This document shows, in pieces, positions 1-11,838 of a stretch of DNA of 64,000 nt (its first letter is position 1; each line of letters opens with the position of its first letter). Below the pieces are notes generated by a model, which ran no database searches, was not told the DNA's origin, and worked only from the letters and a program-made list of their open reading frames with translations. Made by a program: the position numbers and the translations under genes. Where the stretch lies: the NCBI GenBank assembly GCA_002077045.2, contig KZ111170.1:172122-236121 (forward strand), in the 5' to 3' direction. Source of the DNA: Rachicladosporium sp. CCFEE 5018. Taxonomy: Eukaryota > Ascomycota > Dothideomycetes > Cladosporiales > Cladosporiaceae.

Positions 1-916
1 GAGGCATATCCAGCAGCACTTCGCACTTCGGCGATCGAGGACGATACGGACGACGAAGAAGAGAACACTCCAGCCAGTCGCGCGAAGAAAGCAAGAGCAG
101 ATGCAGTACAGACAGCACGACAGATCGAACAACGAGAGAAGGAGAAGGAGCGCGAAAGGGCAAGGGCTGAAGCGGCCGGGCGTAGACAACAGCGTGCGGG
201 ACGCCGAAGAGGTGATGGTCAATCAACCTTCCTGCAAGCACTTCACACAATTATTGACACCCGCTGCAGACGGAGAACCCAGCGACGACACTCCAAACCC
301 CACTCGTACTTCTCCTCTCGCATCCTCGCAACCCGACAGCCCACCTCCTGAATCAACTCACCCAGAGAAGATCTCCCACAAGAAAGGCGCTGGAGCAAAA
401 CGAGTAAAGAGGCTAGGAAATAATCAGTACACCAAACACCGCCCAGACGGCACCACGGCCACCCTCGCCAGCTCCCCACAGTCCAGAAAACGCCATCTCC
501 ACGCCTCTACAAGCCTCCCAAGTAGCGGCGACGAAGCACCCGCCACACACAGCGGCGGCAGCACATCCACACCTGTAGACCCAACACCCGCTACCTCTAC
601 CCTCACCACGAAAAGTAAAGTCCACCACAAATCCAAAGCTCACGCCAAAGCGGACGCCACTAACCCGCCCTCGACTTCTGCCTCATCAACCACGGCCGCG
701 GCTGCAGAGAGGAGCGTGGCGGATATGCTAAGGACTGTGCAGGTATGGGAGGCGATGCTGGCGAAAGAGATGAGGGAAGCGGAGGTCGATAGGGTGAGGA
801 GTGGGTTTGCTGTGAGGGAGGGGAGGGATCGGGAGTGGGAAGAACGGGAGGGGGTGTTGAGGGGGTTGAGGGAGATGATTGAGAGGGGCCCGGAGGGGGC
901 GGGGATGGAGGTATGA
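1..916 (+). CDS. C-terminal part of a basic, coiled-coil protein, possibly the Cti6-like PHD-finger subunit of an Rpd3 histone deacetylase complex (5' end outside window)
   Basis: The window opens inside an exon in frame 1. That exon has an acidic DDTDDEEE stretch, then a charged helix (REKEKERERARAEA) and an arginine-rich end. A donor at 212 and an acceptor at 268-269 remove 58 bp (212..269) and move the frame exactly onto the second exon, which ends with TGA at 914-916. Exon 2 is low complexity (Pro/Ser/Thr), with a short conserved-looking GNNQYTK motif and a final acidic/basic helix. As I recall, fungal Cti6-type PHD proteins have a similar REKEKERAEAAGRR helix followed by a GRNQYTK-like motif. 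The PHD finger itself would lie upstream of the window, so the assignment is tentative. The exon structure is better supported than the name. Confidence 0.5.
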   Translation, partial: RHIQQHFALRRSRTIRTTKKRTLQPVARRKQEQMQYRQHDRSNNERRRRSAKGQGLKRPGVDNSVRDAEEVMVNQPSCKHFTQLLTPAADGEPSDDTPNPTRTSPLASSQPDSPPPESTHPEKISHKKGAGAKRVKRLGNNQYTKHRPDGTTATLASSPQSRKRHLHASTSLPSSGDEAPATHSGGSTSTPVDPTPATSTLTTKSKVHHKSKAHAKADATNPPSTSASSTTAAAAERSVADMLRTVQVWEAMLAKEMREAEVDRVRSGFAVREGRDREWEEREGVLRGLREMIERGPEGAGMEV

Positions 917-1129
917 GTAGATACAACATGATGGATGGATGCACTGGTTGATGAGACGCAAACGCGGCTGGTCTCGTCTGGAGTGGTGTGAGAGTGCAAG
1001 AACGACGATGGTGGCACAATGGTTGGCAGAGGAAAAGGTAGGTCAACAACGGTCAAGCAAACTCGACGTTCATACACTGCACTATCTGAAGCTGCGAGCC
1101 AGCCAGATCCTCCACGCTCCCTTCCTTGT

Positions 1130-1864
1130 TTAGTGTCTCTTCCTCTCCATTTCCTTCCTCTGGTCTTCTATCAATAGCTTGGTCTCGCTCTGCTTCGAGC
1201 CATCCTTTCCCCACCTCCTGTCAACATCTTCCGGCCCTGTGCCGTTCCCCGCTCGATGGCGTGGGAACATCGCATGCCAGCATTTGCGGCACATCTTCGC
1301 GTTGCGAAAGCGGCACTGTAGCAGTAGCTGGTGGCTTTTGGTGTTGCAACGAATGCCTGGCTGCTCTGCGCCGCACTTGGAGAGGCCTAGATAGCAGGGC
1401 TGGCAAGCTAGGTGCACAAGTGTTGGACGCAGTGGTAGGGCGTGGTAGTGGTCGCAGAGTTCTCGAGCGAGGAGGCGGCGAGGGAGAGAGGCATTGGCAC
1501 GTGGAATTGGACTGACTTGTCTAACGATGTCGAATAGAACGATGGGCGTCTGAGTGGGAGGCGGAAGAAGGCGATGAAGTGCTGGGCGTGAGAGGGAATC
1601 CTCGCGAAAGAGTGACGGTTTTGGCGTGATTTGAGATTGGGAGACACAAAGAAGAGGTGATGGTTGGAGTGAAGTGAGGGAGAAGTACTAGGAGAGCTGA
1701 GTGATGAGGGACGATACGTTCGGTGGGTCTAAATAAGGGAGCAGGCTCGTGACAGTGGCGTGTAAGTCGTTAGGGAAGAGCATTGCTTGACCTACTCCTT
1801 TCCAACTCACCATACCTACTCCTTCCCATACACCGACGGCTGCGTACAAACGCTCTGGTAACAT
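1130..1864 (-). CDS. Small cysteine-rich hypothetical protein, probably two exons
   Basis: On the minus strand an ATG at 1864 opens a 58-codon frame (MLPERLYAAVGVWEGVG...) that ends in TAG at 1688-1690. The same frame continues beyond the TAG to a stop at 1130. That second part is protein-like and rich in CxxC pairs (CQPCYLGLSKC, then CRFRNAKMCRKC), which suggests metal binding. An intron 1550..1717 (168 bp, GT...CACTCAG) would remove the TAG and keep the frame, giving roughly 190 residues. The donor GTATCG is weak. Two other splicings are possible: GTGAGT at about 1811, or acceptors in the other frame. I do not recognise the family. Neighbouring genes give no functional hint. The gene is convergent with the upstream Cti6-like gene, ending 213 bp from it. 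Confidence 0.4.
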
Positions 1865-2151
1865 TTCACTGAGCCTCTCGTCGACTTGCTGAGTGCTGAT
1901 TGAGCCTTGTGAGTACCCTCGCAGCTCATTTGACGACGTAAGTCATTGTCGCCCCTTCCTCACTGCACCTCACCGTCGCGCCAAGATTGGCACATGCTTA
2001 CACCCTGCTTCCATTTAGTTCCGCCAACAGCCTTAACAACACCTACGACACACACTACACCACTGCATTCGACCTACCTCTCCAACATACACTCATCAGC
2101 CTACATCAAGTCCACCACAGTCTACCGAGCACAACACGCCCCACTTGCATC

Positions 2152-3925
2152 ATGTCTGGGTGGGATGATACTCCAACGCGTAAGCATCCTCAGTAACAGC
2201 GGGCGTTTGTCACAACATTGACGTTTTCCCAGCTGCGGCGGGCTTCGGCGACGCATGGAAGCCGGATACGGAGAAGGCTGGCAATAATGCCTGGGCTCCT
2301 GACAACGAGGTTGGCGTGGGCGGCGACGGTGGCTTCGCCAATGAGTCCAAGCACGCTGACAGTGGTGATGCCGCTGATGGAGGCTGCCGCAAGTGAGCTC
2401 ACTTTCCAGTCCTATGCCACGCGTTGATTGAGCACACACTGACCTACCTTTCCAATCAGTTGCGGCGCAGACGGCCATTTTGCGCGTGATTGCCCGGAGC
2501 CTCGCCCTGAGGGTGGCAATTCAGGCCTCTGTTACAACTGTAATGAGCCAGGCCACAACAAGTCTGAGTGTACCAACCCGCGCGTTGAGCGCGAGTTCAC
2601 TGGTACCTGCCGGAACTGCAATCAGGAGGGCCACCGTGCCGCAGACTGCCCCTTCAAGGCACCAGACCAGTGCAAAGTCTGCAAGAGCGAGGGTCAGTGC
2701 TTTTCCAACTTTGTTGACTGCAGTGACTGACATAGCATTAGACCACGCGACGGCGGGTTGTGAGATGAATCGCCTGATGGCAGCATTCAAGATCACCGAG
2801 GACATCGACGCGGAGGCGGCTTGGAACGCGTTGGTGGAGGCTGATCAAGCGAAGGAGGTTGAGGACATCAAGAAGGTCAGCCGACTCAACTTCCGCCTTT
2901 GCATTAGGTGCAGCCACTGACTTCAGGACACAGGCGATGCTTCAATACGCCAAGGCGGTGCCAACCACCACACTTCCAGAGCTTGAGGCTACTTTTCGCA
3001 GCTCCAACATGCACACGCACTTGATTGCCTTTCCCCAAGAGATCCCGGCGGCCATGACAATCGCGAACTTCCAGGGTGAGGTGAATCAGGAGTTCGTCGT
3101 CTCCATCCAGTGGTCCCACAAGCCTCGTCGCGCCAAGTCGGCTGAGAAGTGGCCACAGTCCGCTGAGGAGAACACTGAGCGCCTCGCCACGGCTGGGTTC
3201 GTCGTCGACTCCTTCGTCCCCAAATGCCGCAATTGTGATCAATACGGTCACATGAAGTCCTCTTGTACCGAGGAGAAGAAGGAGGTTGAGAAGGTGGTGG
3301 AGAATTGCGTCCTTTGTAACGAGGACGGGCATCGTGCGCGTGATTGCACGCAGCCTCGCAAGACTGGAGGGAGGGGATGCCGGAACTGTGGCCAGGGTAT
3401 GTTCTCGTCATAGTCGAGATCTCATGCTGTACCATCACTGACAACGCAACAGAGGGGCACATCAGCAAGGAATGCCCAGAGCGTCCGAACATGGATAACG
3501 TCGAGTGCAAGAACTGCAGTGAGATGGGCCACTTCTCTCGCGACTGCCCTACGAGAACCAAGCGGACCTGCAGGAACTGCGACTCCGGTGTGTACTAGTC
3601 TTGTCAAGACAAGCTCACGCGACATCTGCTAACGCGTATCCAGAGGAGCATGTGGCCAAGGAGTGTCCGGAGGAGAAGAACATGTCTAGGGTGCAGTGCA
3701 GGAAGTAAGTCCCATGCCAAGAAGCTTCCTTCATACGTAGCAGACAGCTAAACTCGCCACAGCTGCGACGATATGGGCCATACGAGCCGCGACTGCCCTA
3801 AGCCCACCGATTGGTCTCGTGTGGAGTGCTCCAATTGCGGAGAGAAGGGTCATTCGTACAAGAGGTGCAAGAATGAGGCTGCTGCGCCGGCTGGTGATGA
3901 GGGCGGCGATGGTGGCGGGTGGTAG
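2152..3925 (+). CDS. CCHC zinc-knuckle protein with eleven knuckles (Gis2/Byr3/CNBP-like)
   Basis: Eight exons join cleanly: 2152-2179, 2233-2392, 2460-2692, 2742-2875, 2934-3396, 3453-3587, 3644-3704, 3763-3925. The start is MSGWDDTPT and the end is a Gly/Asp-rich GGDGGGW. I count eleven C-x2-C-x4-H-x4-C knuckles: four N-terminal, then a helical linker of about 130 residues (VEDIKKAMLQYAK... to VVDSFVPKC), then seven more. Several knuckles are split by introns inside the Cys-x4-His spacing, yet each is restored on splicing, which confirms the exon calls. Family members bind single-stranded nucleic acid or mRNA and act in translation control or differentiation (known for Gis2, CNBP and Byr3). 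Small CNBP proteins have about seven knuckles, so this is the larger filamentous-fungal form. The specific target is not known. Confidence 0.88.
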
Positions 3926-4519
3926 ACTGGGTCGTCGACCGCAGAGGCATCCAGGCTACATCGCGTGCGGATCGAACGGACCGCGGTCACAGCGTTGGCT
4001 CTGGATGCGAAGCATGATGGTCGGTGGTTGGCAGCAATTGGTGGGATCTCGAGGAGCAAAATGCTCATGGCAAGCGGCGAGAGCGATTGCAGTCGGCAGT
4101 CAAGTCTCCGAGCTGCTTCCAGATAGATAAAATTGAAAAGCCTGTTGAACGTGTCCCCAGACACATCTCCTAGATTACTACGGTACTGCGCTTGTCGTTC
4201 GTGTTGCTATAAGATCACTGCATCAACGTGCATGCGAGGAGTGAGTTGCGGGACGGGCCATCCACTCCGCTGTCGGTTCACGCGTTCCACTTTCCTCGCG
4301 AATGTTTGCCAGCGATCGTCTGTATCTCTACCCTACCTTCGATACTGACCATTTAGACGCGATCCTATCCTCCTATCATCGCGTCAATTCCAGTATCACG
4401 ACTTTGGTGCTCACTCGGAGACATATTTGGTCCGAATTGTTTCCAGCGGTCCCGCATTTACGTGCCAGCGCTCGAGGCGCGTTGGAATTACCTGCCTTCG
4501 TTCCATCGCCACCGCCAAC
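3926..4519. other. Intergenic: zinc-knuckle 3' region and ISWI promoter/5' leader
   Basis: There is no supported gene. The part just before 4520 has pyrimidine-rich patches, as expected of a fungal 5' leader. The reading frame of the ISWI gene is open upstream to 4427 with an in-frame non-canonical start, but no ATG lies in that part, so I treat it as untranslated. Confidence 0.6.
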
Positions 4520-7500
4520 ATGGCAGCAGCAGGCGCCGACACAGCCATGCCGGACTACCTCGATACGCCAGACTACACAGACTCCGAGTCCAACCCTACA
4601 GGCGCCAACAGCGTAGCCGGTGATGCTCCCACAAATGACAATCGCAAGAAGAGATGGGAGGGCAACGCCCTTCGCAAATCAGTCTTCGGCAAGAAGCACG
4701 ATCGCCTCGGCGAGAGCAAGGACGATGACTCGATCCGCCGCTTCAGGTACTTGCTGGGTCTGACGGACCTCTTTCGCCATTTCATCGATACGAACCCCAA
4801 CCCAAAGATTAGAGAGATTATGCAGGAGATTGATCGCCAAGATCAGGAGGATGAGCGGAGTGAGGCAGCAGGCAACAAGCGCAAGGGTGGAGCGGCCTCG
4901 GGGAGAAGACGGAGAACGGAGAAGGAAGAGGATGCTGAGCTGCTCAGAGAGGGCAAGAAGGAGGGGAAGACGAGCGAGCACATCTTCCGCGAAAGCCCTG
5001 GCTTCATTCAGGGAGGCGAGATGAGGGACTATCAGGTTGCTGGGCTGAACTGGCTGATCAACCTGCACGCGAATGGTATCTCGGGTATCCTTGCGGATGA
5101 GATGGGTTTGGGCAAGACACTACAGACCATCTCCTTCATCGGGTACTTGAGGTTTGTGCAGGGCATCACTGGGCCGCATCTGGTTGTCGTGCCGAAGAGC
5201 ACGCTCGACAACTGGAAGAGGGAGTTTTCGAGATGGATCCCAGAGGTGAATGTGCTTGTGCTACAGGGCGACAAGGAGGCGCGACACGACTTGATCAACG
5301 AGCGTTTGATCGATGAGAAATTCGATGTGTGCATTACTTCCTACGAGATGATCTTGCGGGAGAAGAGCCACTTGAAAAAGTTCGCGTGGGAGTATATCAT
5401 CATCGATGAGGCGCATCGTATCAAGAACGAGGAGTCGAGTTTGGCGCAAATCATACGGCTGTTCAACTCACGGAACCGACTGCTCATCACGGGCACACCA
5501 CTTCAGAACAACCTGCACGAACTCTGGGCGCTGCTCAACTTCCTCATGCCCGATGTCTTTGGCGAGTCAGAGGCCTTCGATCAGTGGTTCTCCAGCCAGA
5601 GCGACGACCAAGACACGGTTGTGCAACAACTTCATCGCGTGCTGCGACCTTTCTTACTGCGCCGTGTCAAGAGCGATGTCGAGAAGAGCTTGCTGCCAAA
5701 GAAGGAAGTGAACTTGTATGTCGGCATGAGTCAAATGCAGACGAAGTGGTACAAGCAGATTCTCGAGAAGGATATCGATGCCGTGAATGGTGCGGCTGGC
5801 AAGAAGGAGAGCAAGACTCGCCTCTTGAACATTGTCATGCAGTTGCGGAAGTGCTGCAACCACCCTTACCTCTTCGACGGCGCTGAGCCTGGGCCACCTT
5901 ACACGACAGACGAGCATTTGATCGACAATTCGGCGAAGATGATCATGCTGGACAAGCTATTGAAGCGCATGAAGGCCAAGGGCAGCAGGGTCTTGATCTT
6001 CTCGCAGATGAGTCGCGTGTTGGACATTCTGGAGGACTACTCGGTGTTCCGCGGGTATCAGTACTGCCGAATTGATGGATCGACTGCGCACGAGGATCGC
6101 ATTGCAGCGATTGACGACTACAATCGTGAGGGATCAGAGAAGTTCCTGTTTCTGTTGACTACACGCGCCGGTGGGTTAGGCATCAACCTCACGTCCGCCG
6201 ACATTGTGGTACTCTTCGATTCGGACTGGAATCCTCAGGCTGATCTGCAAGCCATGGACCGCGCTCATCGTATTGGACAGACGAAGCAGGTGCACGTCTT
6301 CCGCCTTGTCACGGAGCACGCCATCGAGGAGAAGGTGCTCGAGCGTGCAGCACAGAAGCTCCGTCTTGATCAACTCGTCATCCAGCAAGGTCGCGCGCAA
6401 CAGCAGATCAAGCAAGCAGCCGGCAAGGACGAGCTACTGGGCATGATTCAGCATGGTGCGGAGGAGGTCTTCAAGAATGAAGGCGGTTACGGTGCTTTCG
6501 TCAACAGTGACAGCAAGGACGATGATGATGACATTGAGGCCGTGCTCGCGAAGGGTGAGGAGAGGACGAAAATGATGAACTCCAAGTACGAGAAGCTCGG
6601 CCTCGACGACCTGCAGAAGTTCAGCACAGAGTCCGCGAACGCATACGAATGGAACGGCGAATCCTTCGTCGCCAAGAAGAAGGAGATCGGCCTCAACTGG
6701 ATCAACCCCTCAAAGCGCGAGCGCAAAGAGCAATCCTACAGCATGGACAAATACTACCGCACAGCCCTCATGACCGGCGGTCGCACAGTCGACACCAAGC
6801 CCAAGATCCCTCGCGCACCACGCCAGCAGGCAATGCACGACTACCAGTTCTTCGACCCTCGGCTCGGCGATCTTCAGGAGAAGGAGACAGCCTGGTTCAG
6901 GAAAGAGAATAAGCTCCAAGCTCCTCTTGCTGAAGGCGACGACGAGGACCTCGAAGCCCGTCTCGAAGACCAAGCCCTCGAGCAAAAACTCATCGATGAA
7001 GCCGAGCCCTTGACCGAAGCCGAGACGGCCGAGAAAGAACAGCTCGCCACGCAAGGATTCGGGGAGTGGAATAAGCGCGATTTCCAGCAGTTCATCTCCG
7101 GCTCTGCCAAGTACGGCCGTCACGACTACGACAATATCGCCAACGATATCGACTCCAAAGACGTCACGGACGTGAAAGTCTATGCGAAGGTGTTCTGGCG
7201 CCGCCACAAGGAGCTCGAGAACTGGGAGAAGCATGTACGTGCTATCAAGGAGGGGGAGATGAAGGCCGCGAGGGTGATTGAGCATCGGGATATGTTGAGG
7301 CGGAAGCTGAAGATGTATCGGGTTCCGTTGCAGCAGCTTAAGCTCAACTACACTGTCAGCACGACGAACAAGAAAGTTTACACAGAGGAGGAAGACCGGT
7401 TCTTGTTGGTCATGCTTGACAAGATCGGCCTTGACAGCGAAGGGATTTACGAGAGGATCAGGGACGAGATTCGAGAGAGCCCGCTGTTCAGATTCGATTG

Positions 7501-7871
7501 GTTCTTCCTCTCACGGACGCCCATTGAGCTCAGCCGCCGCTGCACGACGCTTATTACCACAGTCGCCAAGGAGATGGAGGGCGCTACTAATGGGACGAAC
7601 GGCGCAGGGAAGGAGAACAAGCGCGCTGTTGAGGAGGATGAGGAGGAGGAGGAGGAGGCGCCGGCGAAGAAGAGGGTCAGTGCTGGTGGCGCGAAGGTAA
7701 GTCGCTGATGCTCGTACGTGGATAGTGGTGAGGACGACACTAAAATGATGACAGAACAAAGTCGTCAACGGCGTCAAGGGCACACCCAACGGCGATTCTC
7801 GCGCTGGCAGCGTTGACACCAACGCTTCGGGTGGCGCGTCGAAGGCGAAGAGTAAGGGGAAGAAGCGGTAG
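4520..7871 (+). CDS. ISWI: ISWI-family ATP-dependent chromatin remodelling ATPase
   Basis: Exons are 4520-7696 and 7755-7871 (58 bp intron, GTAAGT...ACAG), giving about 1097 residues. I chose the ATG at 4520 (MAAAGADTAMPDY) because it is the first ATG in the open frame. Domains in order: the SNF2 helicase core with Walker A DEMGLGKT (about residues 193-200), DEAH box (about 296-299), LLITGTPLQNN, and the C-terminal lobe ending in QAMDRAHRIGQ; then a HAND region (SMDKYYRTALMTGG, HDYQFFDPRL); SANT (GFGEWNKRDFQQFI); and SLIDE (TEEEDRFLLVMLDKIG...SRTPIELSRRCTTLI). The tail is acidic, then lysine-rich. ISWI enzymes slide and space nucleosomes in the nucleus. All catalytic motifs are present and the length matches Isw1/Isw2, so it is probably functional. 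I cannot tell Isw1 from Isw2. Confidence 0.97.
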
Positions 7872-10208
7872 GGTGAGTTTGGGCTGGTCACTGTTGGACG
7901 GTTGATTTTATTGGCGCTAGGAGGCGTGTAGCTCTCTGACACACACGCAAGGCGTTGGTAGACATGTTGGTTGCTTCTCCGGGAGCATGAGCTTGGCGGG
8001 CATACTCTGGTGCGGCAAGTGTTGGGAAAATGTACAACATTAGACGAAGGTAGACCAAGTCGCTGCTGGCGATCAGAATGCAGAGATAGTAGCACAGCCT
8101 TCCCTACAGCTGTTATGAGAGGCTGCGTACGGATTTGGCGAGATGGCATTAAGAATGCTTCGAAGCAAGATTACCATGAAGGCGTGCCTTTCATCTCTCC
8201 TTCCAGTGGACCAACCACAACTTCAAGTCGTGCAATACCATAGCTACGCGAAGTGGACTACACCAGCGTCAGACTTAGCCAACGCCGCACACTCGCTTTG
8301 CCTTCCATGAGTGCATGTACGCACCTCTATGAGCCACCAACGCACGCGTACGTGTACGCCGCACACGAGCGTCACTGACGTCGCTTGCGCATGAATCTAT
8401 GCATTGCACAACGGTCATCTGACCTCGCTAGTCCACGTGGTGGTCAAGACGCTGCTCGCTCTGCTTTAAGGTTCCGCCACTAACACCAACCTGACAGACT
8501 AGGGCAATGCTGCGCCGTGTCCGATCGAGGGAAAGGTGGGTGGTTGACTGGCAAGGAAGCTTCCCGGACGAACGAACGACGGGATTGCTCTCCAAGTGAC
8601 GGTCGACAGCCACGTCGACATCTTCGTGGGAGACAGCATCGCAAAGCGCCACCAACACCGACCGGACATTACGGCGGCACGTGGGCTCATTTTGTCGCGT
8701 CGTGGAAAATGTCATGGAGCACTCGCTTAGACTTCGCGGCAAGAGAGCCAATCCCATGACGGGCCAGAGCCCAAGGAACCGCGGTGCAGACTGTCTAGTC
8801 GATATATGCCTTTAGAGCTACATCTCTATCCTAGATGAGAGCAGACGCCGGGTACTTGGCCGGCGGCTCGCTCGGAGCATTCTGCGAGGTCTGCGCCCTC
8901 ATTCCGCATGGAGAGGACATTCTGCCACTCCACCAACTTTGCCTACGCCGGTAGTTGCTTCAAGAACAACACCTGGTGCCGTTCCGCTCGCGGAGCGGAG
9001 AGGAGATCCCATGGTAGTACCAACATGCGTCGCTGCGATGCGGGGGGAAGAAGTCGCTCTACCCATCGACTTTCAGAGGCGGGAGAGCACGTGGCCATGC
9101 TTCTCGAAGGCATTGTCACTGGCAGCTCGGCTGGTACGGTAAGCGTTGTAGCACCGTACGAGAGGACCTCGCGTGCAATGCAACTCAATGCCACTTCAAG
9201 CGTATTGCGGGACATACTTCACGTGGAGCCTGCGCAGAGCTCCACGCAGATGTCAAGTGAGGTCTCCACTGGCACCGATTTAGCTCTCATTCGCTCTAGA
9301 ATCATGGCTAATTACTGTTCTATTCTCGTCCTTCTGGGCCTCGAGAAAAGGCGGGAGCGCTAGAGTGGTGCTCCTCCACCCCTGCAATATCACTCCAATT
9401 TCATGGGAATCCCCAAACTGGTTCCCCGTCCGATTGCAACATGCGCAGGGAGGGCACTAGAAGATCGTGACGCCCGCAATGGGTCTCGAAGGGACCTCGC
9501 TGCGCTCATAGAGCCGTTATGGTCGACGGCCGTTACACATCTTGGTTCGCGGCTCTGCGAAACAACCCGCCTATGCAGCAAGACAAGCGCGCCATCTGAC
9601 AAGCGCGCATGTGTGGCGCCTGCAGAAAGACCCGCGAAGGAGCAGTAGCCGTCTACCCGTTGTTTCTGGTAGAACTTTAGGCTGCTTGACTTGCTATTCG
9701 CGAGCCTTACCAATAAGCATACCTCGGAGGATGCTGATATCGCGCAGTGGAATCTCACACGAACGAATTGTCGGACACTGTCGGGTATGGTCAAGATTGC
9801 GACGCAGAACCGCACAGCTGGGTACTGATCCTCGGCTTAGCTATGCGCACTATATGAAAAGACATGGCTGGGCATGGGACCTGTCTGCAACATCGTGCCG
9901 CGCAGGATGCAAGCGCAGGGTTCGTGCATGTGAGCTTTGGCCATTGCACTCTATTCCCACGCGGATCCAATTTAGCTGGGCTCCGGGGTCTTGTGAGACT
10001 TGTTGGACCTATGCTACTTTGGATCTTGCCCATCTGCGCCGCATGTGGAGAAGCGAGGTGTTATATGAGTAGAAGATTAAGTATATAGGTAGGGCGCTTC
10101 CTCTGTCATTGTGGTATTGGTCTCTCTATCCCATCACCAGCTCTACAACACTGCAAGACAAGCAGTTTCCTCTTCCTGCAGTGCTTTCGAGCAAGATCAA
10201 CTACCGCA
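7872..10208. other. 2.3 kb intergenic region without a recognised gene
   Basis: Several short frames exist on both strands; the longest plausible is 8908..9363 (+). None shows a domain, consistent splice sites or a protein-like composition that I trust. Just before the DUF3455 gene, at about 10080, there is a TATA-like GTATATAGG followed by pyrimidine-rich DNA, which probably belongs to that gene's promoter. Confidence 0.5.
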
Positions 10209-10868
10209 ATGGCTCCTCTCACCTCCCTCGTCGCCACCCTGGCCCTGCTCTCATCCACAGCGTTCGCCCTTCCTCCTTTACAACGCTCCGCATCCCCAGT
10301 ACTTCCCTTGAATGAAGTCAGCCCCGGTCTCCCCCCACCACCACCCGGTGCCTCTCCAGTCTTCATCGCCCTCGGCGTCGGCACCCAGAACTACACCTGC
10401 AACGCCACCTCACTCACCTTCGGCTCGAACGTCGCCCTCGCAGACCTCTACGACGTAACCAAATTCATCAACGCAAACACCAAGAACAGCATCACGAACC
10501 TCTACCTCGCTGCGTCGACGACGCCGATCAAGAATCCGCTCCAGTTGCAGCATATCGGCAAGCACTACTTCACCAAGACCGTTTCGGGCAACTCGCCTAA
10601 TTTCGACTTCACGGAGAGTGGCAAGGGGTTCTTGCAGGCGAAGAAAGTTGCGAATGTGGCTGCTCCTGCGGATGCGTGGGCTGGGTTGAAGGGGCAGGCT
10701 TACGGGGCTGTGGATTGGTTGTACCTCGTTGACAACGGGCTGGATGTCTCGAGGCATCTGGGGAGCGTGTATCGCGTTGAGACGGCGGGGGGCAAGCCGC
10801 CTGCGAGCTGCAAGGCTGGGGAGCAGGCGTTTGTGCCGTATGCAGCGGAGTACTGGTTTTACAAATGA
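10209..10868 (+). CDS. Secreted DUF3455 protein
   Basis: This is a single-exon gene of 219 residues starting MAPLTSLVATLALLSSTAFA, a clear signal peptide with likely cleavage after residue 20. A proline-rich stretch (PGLPPPPPGASP) follows, then the conserved fold of the DUF3455 family: ALGVGTQNYTCN near residue 55, HYFTKTVSGNSPNFDF in the middle, and AVDWLYLVDNG, YRVETAGGKPPASC and the C-terminal VPYAAEYWFYK. Fungi often carry several such extracellular proteins and their biochemical role is unknown. Two cysteines (in NYTCN and PASC) could form a disulfide. A TATA-like element at about 10080 and a CT-rich leader precede the ATG. The length is typical of the family. Confidence 0.9.
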   Translation: MAPLTSLVATLALLSSTAFALPPLQRSASPVLPLNEVSPGLPPPPPGASPVFIALGVGTQNYTCNATSLTFGSNVALADLYDVTKFINANTKNSITNLYLAASTTPIKNPLQLQHIGKHYFTKTVSGNSPNFDFTESGKGFLQAKKVANVAAPADAWAGLKGQAYGAVDWLYLVDNGLDVSRHLGSVYRVETAGGKPPASCKAGEQAFVPYAAEYWFYK

Positions 10869-11445
10869 GTGATGCGGATGGCATGTGGGTGGCAGTACGC
10901 GCTATCGGCGTTTCGGGAAAGGGTATGACGGCACCTGACGAGTATGGTCATGGGCATCAATCATCTGGAAGACACTTTCGTTGATGCAAGTGCTGCTTAC
11001 GAAAGTCGGTGGTCATTTGAGCGCAAAGACGTTGGGATCTGGGTTTGGGTTAAGTTTGGAAAAGCTGTACATACCTATTCCATTCATGACAGTATCGACA
11101 TCCTGACTTCGTGCGCTGAGCAAATGAGTCCGAGGGATGCATCGTTTCGAGATCGTTATGCAATGTCCGTAGTCGAGAGGACCACTAGGATGCCTCGCCG
11201 TTGAAACGGCCACCTCCGACGACATGCACAAGCTTCAGCCCGATAGCTCGCGCACGAAAATCATGAATGCTTCTTCCGATAGAGAGGAGTGATTCCCTCC
11301 CTTCTACACAGTGTTCTTGCCAATCTTCATTGCAAGTCTCACGCAAGTACGAAGCCAACATACTCTCCTCTACCCTGTTGCTCCACCTCCCAGTCATCCC
11401 TAGCCTTCACTCTGAACATCAGTCCCTTGAACTCACTCCCCCACG
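10869..11445. other. Intergenic; promoter of the HIUase gene
   Basis: No gene is supported. The last 150 bp before 11446 are rich in CT tracts (CTCTCCTCTACCC and similar), typical of a fungal core promoter or leader. Confidence 0.5.
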
Positions 11446-11838
11446 ATGGACCGCCCCTGGATAACCTGCCACGTCCTCGACACCATCACTGGCCGCCCCG
11501 CTGCCAGCATTACAGTCACCCTGCGCCTCCTCTCCCCAGCGCAGTCAAGAGACATCTACTTCTTCGCGCTTACGAACGCTGATGGCCGCGTGACCGGCTG
11601 GACCCCGTCGAAGCCGGATCTAGACCTCACACGTATCATTGACAAAATCAAGAACGAGTCCGGGGAAGACGAGACAAGTGCGTGGAGTCTGGTGTTTGAG
11701 GTGGAAGAGTATTTCGGGAAGGGGAAGTGCTTCTACCCTGAGGTGGAGATCAAATTCTCTGCGAAGAAGACAGAGGAGCACTATCATGTGCCGTTGCTGT
11801 TGGGGCCGTGGGGGTATACTACGTATCGAGGGTCGTGA
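11446..11838 (+). CDS. 5-hydroxyisourate hydrolase (transthyretin-like)
   Basis: A 130-residue, single-exon protein. HIUase hydrolyses 5-hydroxyisourate, the product of urate oxidase, towards allantoin in purine degradation, often in peroxisomes. Family signatures are in order: N-terminal CHVLDTITGRPA with the catalytic His at residue 9, the central NADGRVTGW with the conserved Arg, the HYHVPLLLGPWGYTTY block with a second His, and the exact C-terminal tetrapeptide YRGS that marks HIUases. The length is normal. The ATG (MDRPWITCHVLD) is the first in frame and sits at the expected distance from the first motif. The C-terminus is not an obvious PTS1. No other purine-pathway gene lies next to it. 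Confidence 0.95.
   Translation: MDRPWITCHVLDTITGRPAASITVTLRLLSPAQSRDIYFFALTNADGRVTGWTPSKPDLDLTRIIDKIKNESGEDETSAWSLVFEVEEYFGKGKCFYPEVEIKFSAKKTEEHYHVPLLLGPWGYTTYRGS

Noticed and set aside
7511..8149. 212-codon minus-strand frame over the ISWI 3' end
   Set aside because: Half of it is antisense to the SLIDE and acidic-tail codons; the rest has no protein-like features.
8908..9363. 151-codon frame in the 2.3 kb gap after ISWI
   Set aside because: It has no domain, signal peptide or flanking exon evidence, and its composition is like non-coding DNA.
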